A DNA stretch of 64,000 bases from the NCBI GenBank assembly GCA_023544645.1, contig JAMJFO010000011.1, forward strand, positions 1 to 64,000, given 5' to 3'. Source of the stretch: Desulfobulbaceae bacterium (GTDB lineage: Bacteria > Desulfobacterota > Desulfobulbia > Desulfobulbales > Desulfobulbaceae). Of this stretch, positions 15,161-23,921 are shown one piece after another; within the stretch, counting starts at the first letter, position 1; each line of letters opens with the position of its first letter. The notes under the pieces were generated by a model. The model did no database searches, was not told where the DNA came from, and saw only the letters and a program-made list of their open reading frames with translations. A program made the position numbers and the translations under genes.

Positions 15161-16633
15161 TCATACACCCCGGCGATACGCTTTGCCGGTGCCGGTTTTT
15201 TCTATCTGTTCAACAAAATATATCTGCTGCGGGATCTTAAAAGGTGAAAGCCGGGCCCGGGCGAAACCGATCAGTTCTTCAGGGGATATTCTGACCCCTT
15301 CAGCCAGCACTACGCGGGCATGCACTGTTTCACCCATGCGCGGATGACTTGCGCCATAGACAAATGATTCCACAACCTGATGATGTTCATTAAGTACGGT
15401 TTCAACCTCTTCGGGAAAAACCTTTTCACCGCAGACATTGATCATTGATTTCTTGCGTCCGCAGACGGTCACAGTGCCGTCAGCCTCCAGGCTGGCCATG
15501 TCCCCGGTCATGAACCATCCCTTGCGCAGCACTTCTTCCCTTCTTCTGAACGGATCAAGGTAGGCAGAGAACATCCCCGGGCCCCGCACAGCCAGATGTC
15601 CTACTGTTCCAGGTTTCAGCCAGGATCCGTCATCATCCAGTATCCCCACTTCGTAATCAGGGAGGGCGCGTCCGATGGCATGGGCATTATGGATATTGCC
15701 GTCCAGATTGATGATCGGCAGCCCAACCTCGATGATTCCGTACGCCTGGGTGATTTTTCGGCCGAATGCGGTGTAAAATTTTTGCGCAATATCCGGAGAC
15801 AAGCCGGTTGACGTTGAAACAGCCATTGTGAGAGTTTCCAGATCCTTCCCCGGCGGACGGGCTGCGAGAAGCATGCGGTAATGGAAGGGCGAGGCATAGA
15901 GAAAGGTCACCCGGTGGCGGCTGATCATTTCCCCCAGGGCGGCGGCGGTATGGTCTCCGGCAATAACTATTGCCGCGCCCGCGTGGAGATAAAGAATGAT
16001 CGAAACATAAAAGTGATACGCCATGGGCAGGACGAACAGCACCGAATCATCCTCGTTAAGGCATAGCCCGCGGTTTGCCGCCAGGATCCGTTCATAAACA
16101 CCCCGGTGCGAAAGAACAACTCCTTTTTCGGCGCCGGTGGTGCCCGAGGTATAGCGAACAAACGCCGCATCAGGCACGCGGTCGACAATTCTCCGGTCCC
16201 GGGACAATCCGGTCTCGTACAAATGAAAGACCTGACCGCCGTTAATCGCCACCTCTTTGCCCCGGGTTGCAGAATCCCGGCTGCACTCCCTGTCGGTGAT
16301 GAGGACATGAACCGGGGTGCGGTCGAGAATCATTTTGCTCTCCGCCGGCACCAGGCTATGGGCAATGGGCATGACCGTGGCTCCACATCTGACAGCGGCG
16401 AAAACAGCAATGATAAACCCCCGTCCATTGCGGCTCTGGACCCCCACGCCATCGCCTTTGCGCAGACCATGCCCGGCCAGAACATCGGCCGTCTTTTCCG
16501 TTTCCTTGAGCAGAGTGCGGTAATCAAGGGTGCCGTGTTCATCGACAATGGCGGGACGATCCGGCCATTTCTCCGCGGAATGAACCAGAACGGAAAAAAT
16601 TGAGAAACTGTCGCTATCCATTATTTTCTTCAT
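15161..16633 (-). CDS. AMP-dependent acyl-CoA/ACP synthetase (adenylate-forming ligase)
   Basis: Class I adenylate-forming enzyme of 490 residues. The P-loop-like A3 motif YTSGTTGAEKG lies near residue 182, the adenine-site region QAYGIIEVGLP near 320, TGDMASLEADG near 395, and the C-terminal lysine region KTGTGKAYRR at the end. It activates a carboxylic acid as acyl-AMP and transfers it to CoA or a carrier protein. Its ATG overlaps the stop of the preceding flavoprotein gene (ATGA), so it belongs to the minus arm of the biosynthetic cluster. A role in loading a starter or recycling a released acid is inferred; the substrate is unknown. Confidence 0.88.
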   Translation of the reverse strand: MKKIMDSDSFSIFSVLVHSAEKWPDRPAIVDEHGTLDYRTLLKETEKTADVLAGHGLRKGDGVGVQSRNGRGFIIAVFAAVRCGATVMPIAHSLVPAESKMILDRTPVHVLITDRECSRDSATRGKEVAINGGQVFHLYETGLSRDRRIVDRVPDAAFVRYTSGTTGAEKGVVLSHRGVYERILAANRGLCLNEDDSVLFVLPMAYHFYVSIILYLHAGAAIVIAGDHTAAALGEMISRHRVTFLYASPFHYRMLLAARPPGKDLETLTMAVSTSTGLSPDIAQKFYTAFGRKITQAYGIIEVGLPIINLDGNIHNAHAIGRALPDYEVGILDDDGSWLKPGTVGHLAVRGPGMFSAYLDPFRRREEVLRKGWFMTGDMASLEADGTVTVCGRKKSMINVCGEKVFPEEVETVLNEHHQVVESFVYGASHPRMGETVHARVVLAEGVRISPEELIGFARARLSPFKIPQQIYFVEQIEKTGTGKAYRRGV

Positions 16634-17871
16634 CCCTTTTGCTGCTGCTCCTGCAGGTAAGCGACTGCTTCCTTCCGGGACCTTCCCTGTGCCTGGAAGG
16701 AGGCAAGAACACCGGCGGCATATCCGGTTCCCAGGGCCGTTCCTATCACCCGGGCCGAGCCCATGGCCATTTCTTCAGCACCAATGCATCTTCCACCCAT
16801 GAATACATTATCAAGGCCGGCGGCAACCAGGCAGCCGGCAGGGATATCATAATAATCACCTTGGGCAAGATAGGTGAGTTCGGGCCGGCGGCCACCGCTC
16901 CAGACCTCGACCGGCCAGCAACCTCGCGCAACACCGTCCACAGCCTTGGCGCACTGCAGAACGTGATCAAGGGTAAGGGTATTCACTCCCCCGGCCATAC
17001 GCCCGACCCTGACCCCGGCCTGCACCGCGGTCTCGGGGCTCACCGAACTCGGAACATACGATTGCGAGACCAGAAAGGCCATGACCTCTTCGATGATCCT
17101 GCGGCCATGAATTTCCATATCGGTCATGGAAAATGCGCCGGCACCGTCATGGGGAATCGGCACGGTCAACAGGCTGCTGCGGCCCCCGGCATGACCGGGA
17201 AAAAATGAGATATTCCGGCAATCATCATGAATAACCCCTTGTTCGGCAGCATGAACAATTTTCCGCATGAGTGCCAGGCGCTCTGCCCGGGTGCCGGCAA
17301 TCAGTCCGTTCACCCGAAAAAGCACTGCCCCATCCTGCAAGGTTCCCTGAACGGTTTCCCCGCCGGCAGAATCAACAAGGCTCGCCTCTCCCGTGCAGTC
17401 AACAACACATGTCGGACGGATCGTCAGCGCCGAATTCCAGTAACGACACTCGACTTCCGCCACGGACCGCCCTTCTTTCTTAACCGACAACAGGTGAGTA
17501 TGCAAAAAGGGACGGATGGAATCATTGCTGATAAATTCATCTGCCAGGCGGACAAGGTGCCATGGCCGGTACGGCAGTATGAACAGGCCATTGGGCAGGG
17601 CCAGCGGTTCGGCCTGCTGCCTGGCGGCAAGTTTTTTCGTAAACTCGGCCACAAAACCACCCGCGGCAGGCAGAGCCCTTCCTTCAGGGTTACGCAGATA
17701 AAGCCCGCAAACCGAGGAGACCATGCCGGCGGTTGCCATGCCGCCCATGAAGCCATACTTTTCCAGCAGAACGACTGTTGCCCCGGTTCGTGATGCACCC
17801 ACAGCTGCAGCCATCCCGGCGACACCGCCGCCGACAACCAGGACATCACACTGTTGTCTGCTTTGCTCCAT
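16630..17871 (-). CDS. FAD-dependent oxidoreductase (FAD_oxidored-type)
   Basis: Flavoprotein of 413 residues with an N-terminal Rossmann dinucleotide motif GGGVAGMAAA (residues 14-23) and the following acidic strand end VVLLEKYGFMGG. The GGMATAGMVS stretch and the C-terminal GGRCIGAEEMAMGSARVIGT are typical of the FAD-dependent oxidoreductase family related to fumarate reductase and tRNA-modifying flavoproteins. It could oxidise or reduce C-C bonds of an acyl chain. It is coupled to the ligase gene by an ATGA overlap and lies 70 bases after the radical SAM gene. It is not closely like the CrtI-type enzyme of the plus arm, so the cluster has two distinct flavoproteins. Confidence 0.82.
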   Translation of the reverse strand: MEQSRQQCDVLVVGGGVAGMAAAVGASRTGATVVLLEKYGFMGGMATAGMVSSVCGLYLRNPEGRALPAAGGFVAEFTKKLAARQQAEPLALPNGLFILPYRPWHLVRLADEFISNDSIRPFLHTHLLSVKKEGRSVAEVECRYWNSALTIRPTCVVDCTGEASLVDSAGGETVQGTLQDGAVLFRVNGLIAGTRAERLALMRKIVHAAEQGVIHDDCRNISFFPGHAGGRSSLLTVPIPHDGAGAFSMTDMEIHGRRIIEEVMAFLVSQSYVPSSVSPETAVQAGVRVGRMAGGVNTLTLDHVLQCAKAVDGVARGCWPVEVWSGGRRPELTYLAQGDYYDIPAGCLVAAGLDNVFMGGRCIGAEEMAMGSARVIGTALGTGYAAGVLASFQAQGRSRKEAVAYLQEQQQKG

Positions 17872-17941
17872 GCTGATATTCCGTTCAATATCCTTAATCA
17901 GAAAACTCCTGTCAGGGAAGCAGGCACAAACGCCGGGTCGC

Positions 17942-19339
17942 TCACGGTTTCCGCATATGCCTGCCGTAATTACTGATATTCTTCCACTGCGGCCGCTGCC
18001 CGGACAGGTTGACTATCTGCTGTATCCCGCGAAGCAGCGGTTTATTCCAGTCTACCGGGCTGGACCACTCCGGCCGCCTTCTGACAATGCCATCCAGGTT
18101 TGCCACCGGGTCGATCCCGAGTTTTCCGGAAACATAATAGGTGGGCAGAAAAAAATCAGTCTGCTCGCTGATCACCTTCTCCTGCAGGGCTGTTGCCGCC
18201 AGGGATGTATTTTCATAGATACGGATGCCGATGGACGCAAAAACCGCATGGGCGGTCGGACAGGTGTTGAGGAATTCCTGGGCCGCGACGATATCATCCG
18301 TCCCTTCTCCCGGTCCCCCGAACAGGAGATGGACGGCAAAAGGAATGGATGCCTGCCTGGCCGCAGTCATACTCCGGAATATCTCCGCCTGGGTAAAAGG
18401 CTTGCCCATGGCGGCCAGCATCCGGTCCGTAGCCGCATCCAGACCGAACTCAACACCGATACAGCCGGAGCGCGCCATCATTTCAGCCAGCTCCCTGTCA
18501 AAACCCACCGGGTTGCAATAGGCCATCCATTGTACCGGCAGTTTCCTGCGGACGATCTCTTCACACACCTGCAGGGCATGCTCCCTGGGCGAATTGAATA
18601 CACTGTCGGTGAAAAAGAAATGGCGGGCCTTCGAGTCTTTCAGCACCTGGTTGATCTCATCAGCGAGAATCTGCGGGGATCGCAGGCGGTACCGCTTTCC
18701 TTCCAGTTGTGAATAGACGCAGTAAATGCAGTCAAAGGGGCAGCCCCGTTTTGACTGCAGCCCGACAAAACCGCCCTTGCGTATGTACTGCGCGTAGTTG
18801 CACAGAGCATGGGCCGGCGAAGACAGGCCGTCAAGGTCGGCGGCATGTTTCAATGGTTCAGCTTTGCGGTCCGAACCCCTGCAGACAACCCCCGGCAACA
18901 TGCCGGGATCATCTCCTGCTTCAATTTTGGCCAGCAAGGCGGGAAATGCCGTATCACCCTCACCGACGACGCCGAACTGGGCATCAAGGGCATCCAGCCA
19001 TTTTTCCGGGGCCAAGGAAAACCCGCTTCCCCCCAGCACCAGAGGAATCAAACTATTCTCCCTGATAACCTCGGCAAAGGTGCGGATTTCATCGATGTAG
19101 CTCCTGGGGGAGCAGTAGGCGCAGTTGTCCAGGTTGCGAATGCTGAGGGCAGCCAGGTCATACCCCTTGCCGGCCAGCCGCTTTTTCAGACTGGCCTTGG
19201 GAAACACCTTGAAGGTCAGGTCAAGGAAATCAACATGATGTCCTGCCCGCCGGGCCGCCGAAGCAACGAACAGCGCACCGATGGGAGCCACCGGAAAAGG
19301 CGAGACTTCACGATTTGGATTGACAAGGAGGATGCGCAT
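17942..19339 (-). CDS. B12-binding-type radical SAM protein (cluster paralogue A)
   Basis: Class B-type radical SAM protein of 465 residues. Residues 1-150 form an N-terminal cobalamin-binding-like Rossmann domain (VNPNR start, GGSGFSLAPEKW, VVGEGDTAF), and the radical SAM core carries the CxxxCxxC iron-sulfur site at C200, C204, C207 (CPFDCIYC). Such enzymes perform methylations, cyclisations or rearrangements on unactivated carbons. It is clearly paralogous to the protein at 30794-32134: both share SIRNLD, VGEGE/D, KRGCP and FFTDSVFN. Its start shares one base with the stop of the condensation-like gene. Substrate unknown; the context suggests an ACP-bound or lipid acyl chain. Confidence 0.88.
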   Translation of the reverse strand: MRILLVNPNREVSPFPVAPIGALFVASAARRAGHHVDFLDLTFKVFPKASLKKRLAGKGYDLAALSIRNLDNCAYCSPRSYIDEIRTFAEVIRENSLIPLVLGGSGFSLAPEKWLDALDAQFGVVGEGDTAFPALLAKIEAGDDPGMLPGVVCRGSDRKAEPLKHAADLDGLSSPAHALCNYAQYIRKGGFVGLQSKRGCPFDCIYCVYSQLEGKRYRLRSPQILADEINQVLKDSKARHFFFTDSVFNSPREHALQVCEEIVRRKLPVQWMAYCNPVGFDRELAEMMARSGCIGVEFGLDAATDRMLAAMGKPFTQAEIFRSMTAARQASIPFAVHLLFGGPGEGTDDIVAAQEFLNTCPTAHAVFASIGIRIYENTSLAATALQEKVISEQTDFFLPTYYVSGKLGIDPVANLDGIVRRRPEWSSPVDWNKPLLRGIQQIVNLSGQRPQWKNISNYGRHMRKP

Positions 19340-20673
19340 CAGCCATTTTCCGGCAGCAGGTCTTTACGCAGCTGCTCTTCGAACAGCTTGAGATCATCCT
19401 CGGCGAGCAGCGAATTCCGGAAGGAGAGGATCGCTTTCAGGCGGTTGCGGTGGCGCATGAAAACCACTGAAAGCCCTGGAATACTGGTCGCCGGCGCCAG
19501 ATGGGTGACTTGTCTGACCAGCTGCCCCATGAAATTGTCCATGCCGGGACAACACTCTCCGGTATAGGAAAAAAAGAAACTGGCAAGCCGTCCCCCTGTC
19601 GGCCCTGACAGCAGCCTGGAATAAAGCGGGAGCGGCAGACGGCGGAGGATCTTCATCATTTCAGCATACGAATGAGGGATTTCCTGCATGACCTGGTTTC
19701 GCATCTGGTCTTTCAGGGAAACAACCATGGTCCTGAAGTCCTGGATTTCCTCCGGGGCGATCCGGTAAAAAAGAAAGGATACGTTATTGGAAAATGCCGG
19801 CCCGCTGCCCCCTTTCCTCCGGAGATTCAGGGGCACCGGAATCAGGTAAGGCGCATCGCCTTCTTTTTTTCGCAGCCTGACCGCATGCACCGCCCTTGCG
19901 GCCGCTGCCAGATAAAAAAGGCTGTGATAGTAGCTTAAGCCAATGGTTTCGCATTGCGAAACAATCCGTTCGGTCTCTTCCTCACTGAAGGAAATGGTAC
20001 AATACTGATCGGCGCATTCCCGGTTGTTGCCGTTTGGCTTCAGTATTGCAATGGGCATGGCCGATGCGTCGGCAATATAGCGGACCGACTTTCTCGCATA
20101 GGATAACCGTTCACCAAATCCTTGTGACCGCTGAACCCGGCCTCCGACACTCACCTGGTTTGACGGCAGCAGCCCCTCCAGGATTTCCTGCTTCTCCGGC
20201 GCCCGGGCAACGTGACGCATCAGAATTTCAGCGCCATGGGCGTCCATCAGGGTATGGTCCCAGTTCAGAATACAGGTGGACCGGTGATCATCATGGTTGG
20301 CAAGGGCAAAGGAAAGGGGTGAATGGATTCCGTCCTGCTCCGGAGGCCCGTGAAAGGAAAAATATGTCTCCCTGTTTCCTGAACAATGTTTCGCAACCCG
20401 GTCACAGGTGACGGGAACCGCGTTCCCTGTCCCGTTGCTCCTCCAGCGCGGGAGCGCAAAAGGAAATCTGCTGGTTTTTTGCACATTGACCATCCACTGC
20501 AAAACCTGTGAACAATTGATCGTATGGCGAAATTCTTCCGGATCGATGCAGCCTTCTAGTTCGACCACCAGGCGGCATAAACTGCCGGACCGGCCTGCCC
20601 TGCGCAAAATCCGGTCCATGGCGAAAAGAAAATAGTCAGAACCGCTGAGCTCAACCTCCGGCAGCATCTTCAT
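19339..20673 (-). CDS. Condensation-domain / WS-DGAT-like acyltransferase
   Basis: Protein of 444 residues with the HxxxD acyltransferase centre in NWDHTLMDAHGAEI (near residue 160), preceded by long beta strands. A DFGWG-like element of condensation domains is not obvious. The fold is predicted to be that of NRPS condensation domains or wax-ester/diacylglycerol acyltransferases, which join an acyl group to an alcohol or amine. The ATG at 20673 is chosen because it forms an ATGA overlap with the ACP stop; a GTG at 20694 would extend it by seven residues. The adjacent ACP is the obvious acyl donor. It may attach the finished chain to a head group. Confidence 0.7.
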   Translation of the reverse strand: MKMLPEVELSGSDYFLFAMDRILRRAGRSGSLCRLVVELEGCIDPEEFRHTINCSQVLQWMVNVQKTSRFPFALPRWRSNGTGNAVPVTCDRVAKHCSGNRETYFSFHGPPEQDGIHSPLSFALANHDDHRSTCILNWDHTLMDAHGAEILMRHVARAPEKQEILEGLLPSNQVSVGGRVQRSQGFGERLSYARKSVRYIADASAMPIAILKPNGNNRECADQYCTISFSEEETERIVSQCETIGLSYYHSLFYLAAAARAVHAVRLRKKEGDAPYLIPVPLNLRRKGGSGPAFSNNVSFLFYRIAPEEIQDFRTMVVSLKDQMRNQVMQEIPHSYAEMMKILRRLPLPLYSRLLSGPTGGRLASFFFSYTGECCPGMDNFMGQLVRQVTHLAPATSIPGLSVVFMRHRNRLKAILSFRNSLLAEDDLKLFEEQLRKDLLPENG

Positions 20674-20939
20674 GAACCCGGGGAGGGAGCACACGCGGTA
20701 ATTGCCAGCTGCCTGACCGAGGCAATATTATCCGGAGTCAGTCGCTGGTCATCGATATAAATATCGAAATTACGTTCAAGATAAAGGAGGATTTCCAGGA
20801 GCGAGACAGAATCTATCCCAACCTTGTCAAATGGCGTATCCGGTGAGAAATCCGCATTATCCGCGAGAATCGTAGATCGGATAAAGCACAGAAGGTCCCG
20901 GACCAGATCATCAGCAGTAACTTCATGCGGTTCTTTCAT
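20670..20939 (-). CDS. Acyl carrier protein 1
   Basis: Small acidic carrier protein of 89 residues with a phosphopantetheine site GIDSVSLLEILLYLE; the Ser is the attachment residue, and the usual DSL is DSV here. The ATG at 20939 is preferred over a much longer upstream reading because the extra 62 residues (Trp-, Cys- and Tyr-rich) look nothing like an ACP. It is the first gene of the minus arm, diverging from the first ketosynthase, and its stop overlaps the condensation-like gene. Confidence 0.85.
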   Translation of the reverse strand: MKEPHEVTADDLVRDLLCFIRSTILADNADFSPDTPFDKVGIDSVSLLEILLYLERNFDIYIDDQRLTPDNIASVRQLAITACAPSPGS

Positions 20940-21173
20940 GCCTACGGTAGTTGCCCTCCATAAATACCAAAACGAAGCATACAGCAGCCAGACAGCCGGT
21001 TCATCGGGATCGGTGACGGTAAAACCGACGCAGGAACATGTTATAATCATGAATCGTTTTTGACAAGAGTTTAAAACTTCTTGGTAAACCTGCCGGGAAT
21101 AATGTATGCATAAGTATGTGCGCAATGAAGTTGCAATTTATTTTCATACCAGCGTTTACGGCTGTCCCTGATC
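20940..21173. promoter_or_regulatory. Divergent regulatory region of the two-armed biosynthetic cluster
   Basis: The 234 bases separate the first gene of the minus arm from the first of the plus arm. A TTGTCA / TATAAC pair with about 15 bases between them could serve the minus arm (near 21045-21070), and a TTGACA near 21058 could serve the plus arm. Both are weak guesses. No clear operator or sigma-54 site is seen. Confidence 0.35.
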
Positions 21174-22406
21174 ATGCCCGGTCGTGAACGTGTTGTCATA
21201 ACCGGCCTGGGTATTATATCCTGCCTCGGCAACGACTGTGCCCGGGCGGCCGCGTCCCTGTTTGAAGGCCGCAGCGGGGTCGAGCTTCTCGAGGAACGGA
21301 AAAAGCTCGGTTTCAACAGCGGCCTCAGCGGGGTTATAAGGGATTTTGATCTTGATCTATACCTCACCCGCAAACAACGCAAAACCCTGCCCGAGTTCGG
21401 CATCTGGGCCTGGGCGGCTATTGAACAGGCCCTCGGCCAGGCCGGCATCGGAATTGAATCTCTTTCCGGGGATGAGCAAACCGGCCTTATTTTCGGCAAC
21501 GATTCATCCGCGGCCACCCCTGTTGAACAGGTGGACATTCTCCGGTCATCCGGGGAGACCAGATCCATCGGCAGCGGCCATATCTTTCGCTCCCTGACCT
21601 CGACCATCACCCTCAATATCTCCACCCTGCTCGGCATCAGAGGCATGTCCTGGACAGTGGCTTCCGCCTGTGCCAGCGGCGCCATGGCCATCGGGCAGGG
21701 AGCTGAACTGATCGCCGGCGGCAGGCAGAAAAGGATGATCTGCGGCGGCGCCCAGGAGATCACCTGGGAATCCATGTGCAGCTTTGACACCCTTAACGCG
21801 TTTTCACGCCGCGAAAATGCCCCGGCCGAAGCGTCCCGGCCATTTGACACGGAGCGCGACGGTCTGGTTCCCAGCGGCGGAGCCGCCTGTCTTGTCCTGG
21901 AATCACTGAACGAAGCGAAAGGGCGCGGCGCGACGGTATTGGGGGAGGTCGCGGGGTACGGCATATCGACTGACGGCCACCATATCGTTGTGCCCAGCGG
22001 CGAAGGCATTGAACGATCCATGAACATGGCCATCAGCAGCTCGGGCCTGCAGTCCGGAGATATCGATCTTGTCCTGGCCCATGCCACCTCCACACCTGCC
22101 GGCGACGAGAAAGAGGCGGAAGCGCTCACCAGAGTCTTCTCGGCAAATGACGCGCACCCGTATATTTTTGCCCCCAAGGCGTTGACCGGCCATGAATTCT
22201 GGATGGCCGGAGCATCACAGGCGGTTTACGGCCTGCTGATGGCCCGCAATGGTTTTATTGCCGGGAACCGGAACCTGCGCACTCCTGATCCCGCCGCCTC
22301 CAGCCTGAATCTCCCGCGCACCAATGTCCGGGTCTCGCCGAGGATACTGCTGTGCAATGCTTCCGGTTTCGGCGGCACCAACGCATCGCTGGTTCTCCGT
22401 ACATAG
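21174..22406 (+). CDS. 3-oxoacyl-ACP synthase (ketosynthase 1, FabB/FabF-like)
   Basis: Decarboxylating ketosynthase of 410 residues that would extend an ACP-bound chain by two carbons. The full catalytic set is present: Cys166 in SACASG, His303 in AHATSTPAGD and His340 in LTGHEFWMAGA. The second motif departs from the usual HGTxT (HATST) and the third from GHxLGAAG, so this is a divergent member, possibly of specialised substrate range. It opens the plus arm; the CrtI-like gene follows after 21 bases. No strong ribosome site precedes the chosen ATG. Confidence 0.88.
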   Translation: MPGRERVVITGLGIISCLGNDCARAAASLFEGRSGVELLEERKKLGFNSGLSGVIRDFDLDLYLTRKQRKTLPEFGIWAWAAIEQALGQAGIGIESLSGDEQTGLIFGNDSSAATPVEQVDILRSSGETRSIGSGHIFRSLTSTITLNISTLLGIRGMSWTVASACASGAMAIGQGAELIAGGRQKRMICGGAQEITWESMCSFDTLNAFSRRENAPAEASRPFDTERDGLVPSGGAACLVLESLNEAKGRGATVLGEVAGYGISTDGHHIVVPSGEGIERSMNMAISSSGLQSGDIDLVLAHATSTPAGDEKEAEALTRVFSANDAHPYIFAPKALTGHEFWMAGASQAVYGLLMARNGFIAGNRNLRTPDPAASSLNLPRTNVRVSPRILLCNASGFGGTNASLVLRT

Positions 22407-22427
22407 CAACGTCGAGCGAAAAAATTT

Positions 22428-23921
22428 ATGACCCGGACAATTATAATCGGCAGTGGTATAAGCGGACTGACCGCAGCCCTTCTCCTGCACCGGCAGGGGC
22501 ACGATGTCCTGGTGGTTGAGCAGCAGGCTCAGGCAGGCGGTGCCCTGCACCGGTTCCGGCGGCAGGGTGTTCCCTTTGATGTAGGATTCCATTACACCGG
22601 GGGCCTGGGTGAAGGAGAGATCCTGCGGACACTGTGGCGTTACTGCGGCATCGAATCCGCGATACGGACTATTGCCTTTCCGAAACACGCCGCCGACTGC
22701 ATTCGGGTAGAGGATTTCCCGGATCCGGTGCATGCCTATTTTTCCTACGACAGATTTACCGAAGAACTGAATCGCCTCTTTCCCCGGGAAAAAGATGGAA
22801 TAGCCAGGTTCTTCCGGGCGATCAGGGAAACCAGCGACCGCAATCCCTTCTACAACATGTCCCAACCCCTGACCGGCTTTCTCCGGGACCTGGCTTTTCC
22901 CGAACAGGCTACCCTGGGCAATTTTCTCCGGTCCTGCACTTCAAACGTTTATCTTCAGGCAGCGCTGTCACACCCGGTATTTCTCCATGGCGTCAAACCG
23001 GACGATGTCGGGCTGGCAATGCATACTTCCGTTGCTCACCCTCTCTATTCAGGGATGTACACCGTTGACCGCGGCGGCCAAGCAATTGCGGATGCATATC
23101 TCCACAAGCTGAAAGATTCCGGAATCGACGTGCTCACCGGCACACCGGTTGACAGTATCCTGACCGATAACGGCAAAATAACCGGCATCGCGACCCCCGG
23201 TGGAACATATGCCGCCACCAATGTCATCTTTACCGGCCACCCGGCGCAGCTTCCCGACCTGATAGCTGCCAATGCCCTGAGAAAGGTATATATCAGCCGA
23301 TTGCGGGAAATGACCAGCACCTGTTCCATGTTCATGGTTTTCGGCACAGTTGTTAACCACGCACCCGGCCTGAAGTGGAACAACTACTATGCCATGCCGA
23401 AAGGGCTGTGCATGCCCGGTACTGAATCGAACAGGCCGGAAGACTGCTTCTTTCTCAGCGGCTGCGGGCTCAGGGATAGGGATGCCGACGACCGGCAAGG
23501 CATGCCGCGGGCAGTCATTCTCATGCGCCCCGCTCACTGGGAAGAGACACTGACTTTTGATCTGGGCAGAAAAAAAAGAACATCCGCATATCGGGCATGG
23601 AAAGAGGAGGAAAGCCGCAGACTGATAGCTTCCGTCAACAGGAAATGGGATGGACTATTGGACGGTTTTCAGGTAATAAATACTGCTTCACCGCTTACCT
23701 TTCGCGATGAACTGAGATATGTTAACGGATCTGTTTACGGAGTACAGCACAACACTGATCAATTCGCGGTAGGAGCCAGAACAAGACTGCCGGGACTGTG
23801 GCTGAGCGGCCAATCAACGCTTATGACCGGAATTCTGGGCGCTTCCCTGTCAGCCCTGATCACTGTCGGGAACATGGTTGGCCTGGAATCATTATGGAAA
23901 GAAGTTCGGGACTGTACATGA
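22428..23921 (+). CDS. CrtI/phytoene-desaturase-like FAD-dependent oxidoreductase
   Basis: Flavoprotein of 497 residues. The N-terminal GxGxxG (IIGSGISGLTAALLL, residues 6-20) and the VVEQQAQAGGAL strand are typical of the CrtI/RetSat family; the C-terminal SGQSTLMTGILGASLSALI region matches the second FAD signature. Family members desaturate, isomerise or saturate conjugated isoprenoid or retinoid chains. There is no carotenoid synthesis gene in the window (no phytoene or GGPP synthase), so an acyl chain is a more likely substrate. It overlaps the next ketosynthase gene by ATGA. Similar desaturases have been proposed for ladderane synthesis in anammox bacteria. Confidence 0.85.
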   Translation: MTRTIIIGSGISGLTAALLLHRQGHDVLVVEQQAQAGGALHRFRRQGVPFDVGFHYTGGLGEGEILRTLWRYCGIESAIRTIAFPKHAADCIRVEDFPDPVHAYFSYDRFTEELNRLFPREKDGIARFFRAIRETSDRNPFYNMSQPLTGFLRDLAFPEQATLGNFLRSCTSNVYLQAALSHPVFLHGVKPDDVGLAMHTSVAHPLYSGMYTVDRGGQAIADAYLHKLKDSGIDVLTGTPVDSILTDNGKITGIATPGGTYAATNVIFTGHPAQLPDLIAANALRKVYISRLREMTSTCSMFMVFGTVVNHAPGLKWNNYYAMPKGLCMPGTESNRPEDCFFLSGCGLRDRDADDRQGMPRAVILMRPAHWEETLTFDLGRKKRTSAYRAWKEEESRRLIASVNRKWDGLLDGFQVINTASPLTFRDELRYVNGSVYGVQHNTDQFAVGARTRLPGLWLSGQSTLMTGILGASLSALITVGNMVGLESLWKEVRDCT

